Source: Polytrichum commune
Taxonomy: Eukaryota > Streptophyta > Polytrichopsida > Polytrichales > Polytrichaceae
Assembly: GCA_950295325.1 (NCBI GenBank)
Contig: OX485804.1
Coordinates: 47,926,001-47,990,000 of the forward strand
Direction: 5' to 3'
DNA: 64,000 nucleotides
The notes below the pieces were generated by a model. The model did no database searches. It worked only from the letters and a program-made list of their open reading frames with translations, and was not told the DNA's origin. The translations under genes were made by a program, and so were the position numbers. Shown piece by piece: positions 36,003 through 47,333 of this stretch (position 1 is the stretch's first letter; each line of letters opens with the position of its first letter).

Positions 36003-36554
36003 TCAAATAGGAGGAGGAGGTAAATCCCCGGATCTTCTTGCCGGTGGTTTTCTCGGTGCTCTTTTGCGTATATTTTGCCTCATGTTCAAGATGTTCTTGC
36101 TTTCATGTCCGTTTGTTTGCTTTAATTGTTCCAAAACTTCATTGTTTTGCAAGCATATGCTCAACCTGCCATCTGGGTTTGACCTTCCAGTTTTTACTTT
36201 CTTCAAGCATTTTCCAAGACACTTCTTCAATGTTTCCTCTTGTAAGGTATTGTCAATGTAAGCCAAGATATAGATGGCATGTGTTTTCTTCCACATTGCA
36301 TATGGTATGATTTGGGTCATCTTCTTCTTTGGTTTATTTGGATATTGTTCAAAGTGTATGTGGTAAGTGTTTACCAATATTGTTAGCTTTTGCGATTCCA
36401 TGACAGCCCTCAAACTCTTGGCTACAACTTCCGTAGTAGGTGGGGTAGTACCAAGATGTAGTGGCATTGAGAATGTTTCTCTCATTAAAGCCGGTGTTGA
36501 ACGTGCACCTAAATTGGACTCTAGTGTAGTAGTCGGTGGCGATGGCGATGGCAT
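36003..36554 (-). CDS. Unrecognised 183-residue ORF
   Basis: An open minus-strand frame. The N-terminal third is Ser/Pro/Thr-rich and the middle carries a charged, possibly helical part (KKKMTQIIPYAMWKKTHAIY, then LKKCLGKCLKKVKTGR). The tail is basic and proline-rich (RKRAPRKPPARRSGDLPPPP). No signal peptide or known domain is visible. It lies 0.8 kb beyond the broken PIF/Harbinger transposase and points towards it. Such transposons often have a second DNA-binding ORF, but I see no Myb/SANT signature, so that link is speculation. Another short frame (36349-36699) overlaps it. It may be a decayed element. Confidence 0.25.
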   Translation of the reverse strand: MPSPSPPTTTLESNLGARSTPALMRETFSMPLHLGTTPPTTEVVAKSLRAVMESQKLTILVNTYHIHFEQYPNKPKKKMTQIIPYAMWKKTHAIYILAYIDNTLQEETLKKCLGKCLKKVKTGRSNPDGRLSICLQNNEVLEQLKQTNGHESKNILNMRQNIRKRAPRKPPARRSGDLPPPPI

Positions 36555-36699
36555 CCTGACATATCATCCTCGACCAATTTTGTTGTGACATTTCCCAAAC
36601 ACTTGGCAACTCATGCATTCTCTGGCTCCAACATAAGGTTGTCCACAATAACTTTGCCCTCCTCGGTGAACTCCAAGTCGGAGCATAAAGTTGGACCAT

Positions 36700-38060
36700 G
36701 CATTAGGTTCTCAATCAGAATTTTCTCAAAAGAAAGTTGTGACAATCCCCTCCACTCAATTTGTGCCAAACACACTCACTACAAATTGTGTCAAACACAT
36801 CCAAAACCACTTGACCATACATTCCCACCTTTACCTAAACTAAACGTCCGGGTGCTTGCCGTTACAAATTTTGTAGGCCCTATTAGACGTCGCCCACTCT
36901 ACACATTCCTCACTTGGGTTGAGCTCATAAGCAAGCTTGTCCTCTAGTATTATGTCATAATCATATAGGACACCAACTCACTCTATTAGAGGAAGGGTGA
37001 TGTCACCTACGCCTAAATCATGGACCTTCTTTTGGGTTTTTAAATAACAAGAGGTGAACCAACTCATCCAAATAGAGGAGGGTGATGCCACCTCGGCCCA
37101 CATGGGGCACATGGAGAAGGGTTATGTCTATCCATGAGGTGCAAAACTCAAAACTCATCCCGAAATCCTTTCTTCTTGAACCAAAACTCATTTTTGCAAA
37201 AGGAAGGATTCAAATCATGAGTTTTTAAAGGAGTATGATAGAGGATACCAAAAATAACTGTGATGAAGACTCACCCAAAACTCATGATTTGGATCTCCCT
37301 ATTGCTACTTTATGGGAAACTCTATTTCATCAAATTTGTGGTCTACGTTTTTACTTTATTTTATGTATCATAATCAATGTAAATGACACAAATTTGACTC
37401 CCCCCCCCCCGGGGCCCCAATTCGCATGGACATGTGCTTAATACATATATGAGGTATGAGAACTTGTTGCTTTAAACACATTGGGAAGTTGACTTTGATT
37501 TGATCTAATACAAAGGATTTTTTTTAATTTTTTTTTAATCTTGTTGATGTGGACACAAGATTGGCCTAAGATTGACCGGAGATTGACAATGTCATAGTTT
37601 TTTTTTTTTATTATTTATTTAAATTTTATGTTTGCAAAATTGTAGTAACTCAACATATCCTAATGTTCTCAAATTTTTGTGACAAGTTTTCTCATTTTTC
37701 TAAAATTTCAAGATATAAAATTATATGTTTCTACTCGTGCAACATTAATCCACAATGAATGCATGGAGCAATTGCCACATTCATACAAGTGTTTGATAAC
37801 AAGACAAATCTACTCTCTCCTATGTTGACCCCTTACTCTACATTAAAAAGCTTGCCCCACAAGTTGTACAAAGATGCATCATGTAAAGTTTTGCCATTTC
37901 CGCAAAGTCAATTTTCCTTCGCTAGAATACCCAACACATGGAAGTATGGACTACTTCACACACAAGCCAAGGGGCGTGACCATGTAATTGTGAGGGCTTT
38001 GACTCTCATCCAAAGACCATACTGTCTAAGGCCATTGATTCTGACATGTTTTGCCAAAAT
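36700..38060. other. Non-coding stretch, no recognisable gene
   Basis: Short direct repeats built on AACTCATCC and GAGGAGGGTGATG occur at 36970-37130. A C10 then GGGGCCCC run is at about 37399. Poly-T tracts follow at 37519-37610. No gene was seen. Confidence 0.4.
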
Positions 38061-38099
38061 CTGCATTAGGCCTACCTCTTGGAGGTGGGCCTAATGCAA
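38061..38099. repeat. Hairpin, ~17 bp arms
   Basis: TGCATTAGGCCTACCTC is followed after TTG by GAGGTGGGCCTAATGCA, an inverted repeat with one mispair and a 3 bp loop. Confidence 0.8.
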
Positions 38100-40690
38100 A
38101 TTCCAGCATAATATGGATATTATCCAAAGTCTACCATGTAGAATCCATGTGGATTTTTCATCCATGATCAAAAAATTGGCCTCTTATGCCTTCACCTTCT
38201 AGTGTGAAGTGAACTCGGACATGCTTGGCATTTTTGACCAATGAGATTTTAGAATGCAATGGTCACGGGCTTTTAGTCTCGTGTGTGAAGTGGCCCTAAG
38301 TTAGCCTCTAGGAGCCCCTAGGAAGGTTGAGTCAATGACAATTATAAATCATTCTTAAGGTCGAAGCATCCGTAGTCGACCATGTCCATTTAATTGCTCA
38401 CTAGGGTCATGTTAATGCTGACATGGATGAGATTTATATCTAAAAAGCAAATAGAGTTGAAGTTTATGTGATGGTGGCTTGTGATTGATCACACTCATAA
38501 GAGTTTTGACAACTATCGTAGCCAAGCATTTAGAATGAGTTGTTATGGGTTAACCTATAAATTGACATTGTCGGGTGATGGGTCTCTACATAAAAAGAAC
38601 ATTTCAAGTTATGTGGCCCTATTGTGGCCATTTCCAACCTCCATAAACATTTATGGTTGTTGGATCATATCAAGAACTATCTTATTGAATTAGATATGGT
38701 GAATTACAAATACAATTATTCCAAGGTTTAGGATTGGAGTTGAAATGCAAAAACTATAAGAGATCAAAGTGAGAAGCCATGGTCTCTTCAAAATGATCAC
38801 ATCAATTCTCTCAATTGTGTTAAAGATGAAACTAGAGTGGCTAATATATTTTGAGCTCTAGTCCAACCTCATCGTAACACGTGGTTTTGTTGTGTTCATT
38901 TTTCACACAAAGCTTGCCATAAATTATTTGGATAATATAGGTGTCTATTTAAGAATAGGAACCACGGTAGGACATTTAACTCGCTACATGAATTGTGGGG
39001 TCTTATCAATGGTTCGCTTCCACTAGAAGGTTATGAAACTATGCAAATGGATTGGAAATCTACTATTGTATACGTAGTTAATCATATAACCAAGTAGTGG
39101 AAGAGAGTCTAGTGGGAAGATAATGTGAAATTGATATAATGTTTATGATAAATATTGTCGTGTAAATTATTTGCAAAGGAATGCACTTGATCACCTTGAG
39201 GAATAGAAATGTCACGTTTGCCAATCATCAACATGACACTATTCATAAATATAAGTGGCTTTTGAGGTGATTTTGTTTTACAATATGACATCAATAGTGT
39301 AGCACATTTATGTACTCGAGATGATACTTTCATGTTCTAGTATGCAATAGGAAGATAATATTGAGCGTATTGATGCCAAGTGTCATGTTGTTACACTAAT
39401 GTCAATTTGTTGCTCATCACTGTAACGGTATAGGCATAAGCCTCATCATTAGAGCAAGTGACACGAAATGTCATAAATAATGTAGTGAATTCAAGGGCAA
39501 CCCGGTCTCTCTATCATCAAATGGCAATTGATTACATATTTGATGGAAGGAAAACCCTACCTTGGAAGGAACAATAGATAGAATGAAAACACGACCAAGG
39601 ACATAATGAAGACTTAATAGTTGAGTAACACTACATTGTCTATGGTATTTGAAAACACTTATTATTTGTAGCTATGCAATGTATTTTTTTAATACTAAGA
39701 ATATAAATTTTTACCAAGTAAATTTGTTAATATTCTATCACTTCAAGACAACCAATTTAAATTTTTGGGTTGAGAATAAGATGTAGTAAAAAATTATAGC
39801 AATGCATATTTCCAAATAGTAAGTTCAAACAATAATTACCATAAGCAACGTAACGCATGTCCCAAGACTAAAGGCATATCCATCAAGTGGTAACTTATTA
39901 TTAATTACCACCAACTCTCTCAAAAGTTGATTCCTTGTATGGGTCAACCCACATAATTGGCATTATGCAGTCAACAAACAAAAACCAATGTAGGCAAGGG
40001 ACACATGGTATTGCACGGAGAATTATGGAGGACATTCTACTTTATTTGGCATCTCTCTCAAGTCTCTTCTATTCGGTCCCTAAGCAACACTATTTAGGGG
40101 GCTTATGTTAGACATGTGTATCTATGTGTCTACAAGGGTGGACGTTGTACCTTCCCCTACAAACTTTTAGGGGAGCGATCTAGGCTGGGATAAGGCCCAA
40201 GGCTTACGACCTGCAACCCTTCGGTCAGCCAACGACAAAAATTTCAACTTGTTTTTGGACCCGATTGAAGATTGTTGCCTACCCTGCCTTACTTCAAAAA
40301 AAACTTGCTCTTGCATTCTGGAAGGCCGCTTGTCCATGAAACCCATATTGAGTGCACCTCACCTTCAAGGTCCAAAATCCAAATATAGATGTTCACTTCC
40401 ACTTACGAAATAAGCAATTGACTAGGATTTCATTTTCAAGGGAAACCAGCAATAAAAAATTTAATATTAAAGAATCCTCATTAGCATTGAGGTTATGATT
40501 TTTTTGATTTAACCTTTGTCATTTTGAAAGTGAATTTAAAATAATGTGTTGATTTTAGCTAATTCAGATTGTGGTATTTTAATTAAAAATTCTCCTTTCA
40601 CAAGTATTCATACACATTTAAACTAATTAAACCCAATTAATGATAATTGAGCTCATTATGGACTACAGACTAGACATGGGCTTCCCAACA
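38100..40690. other. AT-rich stretch, no recognisable gene
   Basis: Only short ORFs without motifs. A GTGTGTGAAGTGGCCCTAAG word at 38285 recurs elsewhere in the window. The segment 40100-40320 is GC-richer but unassigned. Confidence 0.4.
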
Positions 40691-42550
40691 TACTACAAAA
40701 TTGGCTATAACCTCCATCCTATGCATCTACCACAAACATAACACCCCAAGCCCCCCCCCCCCCCAAGGGATGGAATGGGCAATTATGCGGGTTCTAGGGT
40801 ATATTGTGCATGCATATAATGACACCCACATTGTAGAAAAACTCCCAAGATACCCAAACATCTTCTGTGCTGAATTGTTTGCCATCCTACTAGCCTCCAA
40901 CACGCCATGCCACTACACAAAGATATTTATCTCTTTATGGACAACCTCAACAACATATACGCCATACGCAACCATGTATGCAGCCCCACATGCCAAAGGA
41001 ATCATCTAGACCTACTCCTCATTGAAAAATGAATTATACAACACATCACCATCATCATTCACAAAATTCATATCCAAAAAGTTAGAGCTGGTGACAATAT
41101 CTAAGGCATTGAAATTGCGCATAGCCTTGCAAAGTCAGGATACACTCTCCCCATAGTCTCCCTTATACCCATCATACACACAACACACACCACCCCTTAG
41201 TGATGGCATTCCATGCCCACCTCCATGACACGATGGCTCCATCAGTAATCTTAGAAGATCACTATCAAAATATCATAATAATGTGCAACTTGTCCACCCC
41301 AAAGAAAACTTCCCATAGGTGGACAAATGGTTGCGCAATGGTAACATCTGCTAGGCCCAATCTAATGCATTTTGGATGGCATCTTGGATAACAAATGCAC
41401 AAATTAGCCAAGTCCATAAGTCATGCTATGCGCAGTATATTAGCAACCCAAGAAAGCACATATTCTGGCCGTGCATATACCCAAACATACACTGCACTCT
41501 TTGCCTCCCATAGAAATTGACACATGCCCACATCTCCTATCTAAATGCACAAATAGGTACATCCATGGTCTACATATCTCAAAGCACAACAAGGCCATGC
41601 ATGACATAGCTAGCATCCTCCTCTCCAATAACCTAACCAAATGTTACACACTCATTAACATAGGAACACAAGACAACATACCATGCGACAAAACCCTCCA
41701 TCATAGCTCTCCCATATGAATGTTACTCCCCATATTGCACATGTCTTGGCCAACTTAGACACGGCATAATGTGTGTCCTTGGTACCACCAAAGAAGCCAC
41801 CCCCCCCCTTTGTTCTAGCTCTTGGTTTGCATGTCCAGCTCATCAAATTTATCTTTTGTCATGAAAAACTGCCAAGAGATTCCATAGCACACAAACTTCA
41901 AAAATACAATGTATTGCTAGTCAAACTACACACACTATGTTGGCAAGTCAAACGTTTAATTACACTTACCGTAAGGATCAAAGGGGCCATCCACACACCC
42001 ATAACATGATCCCTTATGAAGCTCAACCTACCCAAACCTTCCATCTCTACCTTAATGGAAAAATTACACCACATATCCATACAATACTTAACATATCTCA
42101 TCCTTAATAAATGCAAGATAGAACATAACCAAACTCCTATCCTTCCACCACCTTGATACTATAAATCCCTTTGCCTACAACTCTCATGGTCAACACACCA
42201 TCAATATGAACCAAAAACACAATTCACTTGGCATCCTCATATTTTCAAAACCACTGTATTACACATGCTCCATAAATTGAAGCTAATGGTGAGAGACCCA
42301 AAGTCTTTTAGCCATGGAGGGATATATCCTCAAACCTATTATGTCCCTAAACAAAACTAACCTACTCCTACCCCAGTCTATCCACCATTCTAGAGTCAAG
42401 ATTCATGAACACAATCAATATTACAATAAGATGTGCAACTTCATCAAGCAACAAGGGCAACATCAACCCCCTCAAGCATTGATGATGGTTGTACACCATA
42501 TCACTATCCTTATTCCAACTAGTAACACCCGACATGCTCTTTCATAAGCT
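40690..42550 (+). pseudogene. LINE ORF2 fragment: RNase H and C-terminal Cys/His region
   Basis: A second decayed LINE piece on the plus strand, A/C-rich and G-poor like the one at 31960. Around 40760-41180 the broken frames read as an RNase H domain: FCAELFAILLAS (the E-L-F-A-I-L helix), then a piece resembling SLNNIYAIRNH in a shifted frame, HLDLLLIEK, HKIHIQKV and EIAHSLAKSG. Around 41400-41720 the C-terminal region of such ORF2 proteins is visible: YPNIHCTLC, EIDTCPHLLSKC, HISKHNKAMHDIA and CYTLINIGTQ, a Cys/His arrangement probably binding zinc. Several frameshifts and stops separate the pieces. The 3' end is not sharply defined. Confidence 0.65.
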
Positions 42551-42675
42551 CCCCAATAAATCATTGGCTAATTAAATCCAGGAACCGATGGGCCCTCCTC
42601 CACCACGATCACTAAACTTCAAGTTGGCGCGTCATGAGGCCATGTTTGATTGGGCACCCACCTTTCCATGCAAGG

Positions 42676-42945
42676 TCACATGTGACGACCAAAGCTATCA
42701 TTAGGTTCTCCCTCCCACGATCGTCGCAGGCGTGACTGAGACAAGACAACATCACGAGAGACTGCAACTGGAGCCTCTTGAACTGCAACCTCTTCCCATA
42801 CTACTATAGAAGAGATCCCCACGACATCCTCAACTGCATAACCCCCTTTAGTTATTGTTGGAATTTCCACCTCCATATCAACCCACCCATCTTTCAAAAG
42901 TACAAAGGATAAGACAAGGACACAAGACAACAACTTTCGCACGCC
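42676..42945 (-). CDS. Candidate small secreted protein, unrecognised
   Basis: A minus-strand frame of about 90 codons from an ATG near 42945 (a longer frame starts at 42987). The product starts with a signal-peptide-like segment (MGVRKLLSCVLVLSFVLL), followed by an acidic region (VDMEVEIPTI, VEDVVG) and a basic dyad region near the end (SQSRLRRSWEGEP). This layout resembles plant peptide-hormone precursors, but the C-terminus matches none of the families I know (CLE, PSK, RGF, RALF, CIF). It has Cys in the signal peptide only. It lies between LINE remains and a direct repeat, so a chance frame is quite possible. Confidence 0.2.
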   Translation of the reverse strand, partial: GVRKLLSCVLVLSFVLLKDGWVDMEVEIPTITKGGYAVEDVVGISSIVVWEEVAVQEAPVAVSRDVVLSQSRLRRSWEGEPNDSFGRHM

Positions 42946-43039
42946 CATTGTATTAAGTACAACAAAGATCTGCTTCTCAAAATTCATGCCCTACAATCTC
43001 TTACTCATATAGGAACCTTGCATACTATAACTTCACCCA

Positions 43040-43232
43040 CAAGCCACCAAAATATTTTGCCAAAATTGAGCACCACCCTGCCCCTTCCAATGCTCTTTCA
43101 TACTAGTAACAAAATGCCAATTTTACGTGTTAGGAAGGGGCCCAACTTGTTTCAAGCTCATAACTAGGGAATAACACTTTCTTCCATCAACTAGCACCAT
43201 GGGCGCACAAAAGATTCGACCTCAATCCTTCA
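43040..43232. repeat. Direct repeat, left copy (~190 bp)
   Basis: Contains TACTAGTAACAAAATGCCAA, GTTAGGAAGGGGCCCA and AACTAGGGAATAAC in the same order as the right copy at 43350-43544. The offset is 312 bp. Confidence 0.8.
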
Positions 43233-43349
43233 CATAGGACAAAATCACAACCACCCCCTTGAAACACACAATCTCAACATGTCCACCCCACACCCCCAAC
43301 ACAAATATATACAAAAGGCCTAACACCCCCAACCCTTAGCCTGACACCC

Positions 43350-43544
43350 CCCAAGCTACCACATTATTTTGCTAGCACTACGCATCACCCTACCCCTTCC
43401 AACACTCTTTCATACTAGTAACAAAATGCCAATTTTAGGTGTTAGGAAGGGGCCCACCTTGTTTCAAGCTTAGAACTAGGGAATAACGCTTTCTTGCATC
43501 AACTAGGATTGTGGGCGCATAAAGATTTGACCCTCCTATCACCA
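43350..43544. repeat. Direct repeat, right copy (~190 bp)
   Basis: A close copy of 43040-43232 (CTTCCAACACTCTTTCATACT, GTTAGGAAGGGGCCCACCTTG). The sequence between the two copies is A/C-rich. No terminal TG..CA or PBS/PPT was identified, so an LTR pair is not supported. Confidence 0.8.
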
Positions 43545-46500
43545 ACTAGGCAATATTTCTAGGCGTAGACTCGAATGGGTAAACCCATTCGATCAGCTCT
43601 AGAAAGAATAAGCCCTTAATCATGTTGGCAGTAAAACTGTTGTAGTTCATTTTATTTACTTAACTCAACCTCGGGGCGATCACACCCCCTTACGTTTCAT
43701 AACCACGTGCGATAAAAATTTGCTACCATAAATTATATGCCATATATAAATTTTAAAATTATGATATTTTTTCTACATATACATAATCATTGATCATATC
43801 TTTTTGAAATTTTTTTGAATTTTTTAGTCATCTTCATTTTTATAGTAATTGTTTTAGTTCAATTATGCGTCATTCTAGTTACAAACAATATGTTTTATTA
43901 AAAACAAATCTTCAAATTTGGTTATCATTTTTACTATAAAATAGATACTGTGTATATCTACTCATGGGAAAAATTTGATAAAACTTAGACCCATTTTGGT
44001 GATGCTTTATGTAAAAAATAGTTTATATATTTTTTATTTTTATCGCACGTGGTATTCAAGTTGACAATGGAGTGCACCCCTTAGGAACTCAACCACCCCG
44101 TATGACATCTTAACCCCTAACTTCCCAATCAAACCCATTTTTGGTTGTTGGATGATGATTTCTTCCTTACATTAGCTCCACCTAACTTAGTCAACCACAA
44201 TCAAAATAACTAGAAACATCAAGCCAACATGGATATCTATGTATAGACACATGAGCCATGCAATTTGTAGATGATTAGAATGTGTAGAAGTATGTCCAAG
44301 TGGGAAGTGGTCATGTTTTTATTGTGTTAGGAGCTCATGTGAGGGTGTTGACTCCAATCAACAATTTTCACTTCAATGCAAATTTTGCATGAACATCAAA
44401 GATGTTTATTTGGTTAAATTGAGATGTTCTTTGATGTTCATGTAAAAAATGTCTTTATGCTCACATCAACTATTCGTTTTAACATTTGGATACTCTCAAA
44501 TTTGTAGGGAATTCTTTGCATATATGTGGTTAGAAATATGGGACGGTTTACATACTCCAAATGCACGGTGGCTAGCTTATTGTGGTTTGCACATTTCCAC
44601 ACGAGAGTTTGTGGAGATGCTCAACTATTGAGTTGTTCCCATCTAGTGGAACACACAACCATTCCCATTCATTTTCCACGTAAATTTGATTGGTCAAAGG
44701 TCTTTTTTTAGGGGATAAAATATGGCATTTTCTTGTGCATCACTTCCTAGAATTGTTATAATCTACAGATCCCAAGGGTTATTCATACCCGTTTTTTCCC
44801 TGAATATAGCTCATCTCCCTTGTTTCAGTATCCTACAAACAAATCCCATTTAACTTCAAAACTTGTCCATGAAAATTCCACAACCAACATTATGTGAAAC
44901 GCACTCAAAACAACTCTTTCTATTGGCTCGGCATGTTAGGGGTTAAGGCCCAAAATGGACCACTTGAACATTTACAACTTGAACCTTGGATGCAGTGAAT
45001 TGCATATAAACCGGTGTGTCATATGCATGCAAGATCTCTTGTTATGGGTGCACACCTCGTGCAACTTCAAAAAAGGTAAGAGAAAATGGATTTAGAAAAT
45101 GGTGTTTGAAATACCGACGTGCATTAATGAAGCCCATTCAATATTTGGCCCACACATCACAAGCATGCATCTCAAGTCAATCAATGCATCTTCCAATGGC
45201 ATTGCCACGTGTGATTTGCATATACCACTGACACCGATAAGTTGGATTATAGATAGACCGAACAAATGACAACAATGAACAAGTCTTTGTGCTAACTAAA
45301 AAGCACCTTCGTAGCCAATTCGGGATTCGGTTTGCCACTTCAAGTGCATTTTTCTCATCCAAATTTGTAAGTAGGTTACCGATCAATGAGTGCCGTGACA
45401 TTGTTTGGTGCAGCATTTAGAATGCCGAAAGGGGATATCCACATGGGATTCATGTGTGGTTTTGACCAATATGAATGCAAGACATCGGAAAATCTCTTTT
45501 GGAAAACAATTATTTTGTGTTGAATCACACATCACCTTGCAATGATCTGGTGGTGTTGTTCATAATATGACTGTAGATTATAACATTTAAGTTTTAATTT
45601 GCGTTCGTGAACCCTTATAGCGTGAGGCAAGTGTTTTGTCCAGGCAGTCATCGCTCCTTGACAATATCAATATACATGTTTATGTTATAATATTTTGTTT
45701 TTAGACATGTGGACAACTGAAAATTTATATGAACAATCCTAGCTTTACAATGTTTTCATTTGTACGATTAGATCTATCACAAGAGGTGCCAATTTTCTTT
45801 GATGAGCTCTTGAATTGGATTGAAATTATTCTAGGTGGTTTTGGAGCAATCTTGCTTCGACCTGTAGGGGTTAAATAATAAACCTTGTACTCATGTTCAC
45901 CATGCTAGTGTTGTCATGTTTCAACCCTGAAACGTCTGACATGTCCATTGTACAAGTTCTCTACTTTACACCATTTCTACAACTTCAACAACTCATAACA
46001 TTATTCAACTGCTATCAACTATTCCATTCTAATAATATTCAATGACAATGCTTCATCTGAATCTCACTTGTTTTTCGTGCTGAATCTACAAACTGACAAA
46101 CACCCATAAGGTATAATTCTAGCACCTTACATGACATATTCCCGGCCCCACCCACCATGGTCACTTATTTGAATAATATTATGCTTCATATGCAAGTTAC
46201 AAGAAAAATACATCAAACTTTATCTACTCATCAACGTTATCTTTTGATTTAATTGGAGTTCTAGTTATGGGGTTGCTTGTTTTGCATACAATACTTTCCA
46301 TGTTGAGTAAGTTTTTGGTGCATGCTTGGAGTCCGTGTGGAGGTTGAAATCAAGAGCATTCTAAGTTATATCATTCCATTGAGGGCATACCCATTTTAGT
46401 GCCTATAACTACAACTCCTTGTGTCAATTGTTTGCATTTCCCTTCTTTGATAGTCACTCACCTCCACGCAACAACTACCTTAGTCTTTCAATTACCAACG

Positions 46501-46570
46501 AGGCCGAACAAAATTAAGGGATTGAATATTAGTTATAAAATTGCTCAGATGTTTACAAGGACAGTTATAG
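43545..46570. other. AT-rich stretch, no recognisable gene
   Basis: Short ORFs without motifs. Nothing was assigned over about 3 kb. Confidence 0.4.
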
Positions 46571-46584
46571 GTGTAGTTACTGTA

Positions 46585-46949
46585 AATTCACTAGCAGCAC
46601 CAAGTCATGGATATTACAATAACGCTCAGATGGACCCAACATGAATCGAACCTGGACCGTTTAATTGTAACACAAACATCCTCCTCCAACCAACCTAGGA
46701 ACCATGACTTGGCGACCACCAACATAATAAACTTTGTTTTATACCATTACAAATGATGTAAATACTTGATAATGGCTACTGTGCGTTACTTTTACTTGTT
46801 TCTGGTTACTAAAGTGTCTATTCCCGGAAGGGGAGAGTAGTCTTGTACCAATGTTCCTTTGCCCAGTGGGCACTGGCTCATTGTCAAGACGAACATACAC
46901 TTTATTCACGCCGGCCTCGCAAGAGGACTGGAGTTTCTATCTATCTATC
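46585..46949 (+). mobile_element. SINE copy 2, shares its 3' tail with the SINE at 62261-62631
   Basis: The last ~145 bp (about 46807-46949) match the SINE at 62261-62631: GGAAGGGGAGAGTAGTCTTG, then GCCCAGTGGGCACTGG, CACTTTATTCACGCCGGCC and TGGAGTTTCTATCTATCTATC. The flanks TGTAGTTACTGTA (46572-46584) and TGTAGTTACCGTA (46950-46962) look like a 13 bp target duplication with one difference, setting the body at 365 bp. The head differs from the other copy. It holds an inverted CCAAGTCATGG repeat and a B-box-like GGTTCGATTCA on the minus strand, so the element may be chimeric or may have been hit by another SINE. Confidence 0.6.
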
Positions 46950-47333
46950 TGTAGTTACCGTAGAAAAACCAAGCAAGACATGATATTTAGAAGTGTTGGG
47001 GCCTCTCACACTTTACACTAGCTTGCAAATCCGGACTTTCTGTTACAAATTCTTGAATGAACTACTTTTTTACAGTAAAGAGCTTTGTTTCACTACCAAA
47101 GCCTGAAGACTACTTCAAAGCAGGTAGCTACTACTGTTCACATCCAAACACCTTAATAGCTTGAAGTTTGATGCTGGACCTCACATTCTGTAAATTGTCC
47201 TCCTCGCAATAGAATTGCACCATGGTTGCAATTGTCCATGAAAGCCATTAACTTACAATCTGGAGGCTAACTGCCATCCACTTCATAAACTCTGTACATG
47301 TACATTACTTGAAGATTGTGAGCTTCTCTGTAT

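Noticed and set aside
43040-43544. LTR pair
   Set aside because: No TG..CA ends, primer binding site or polypurine tract could be recognised.
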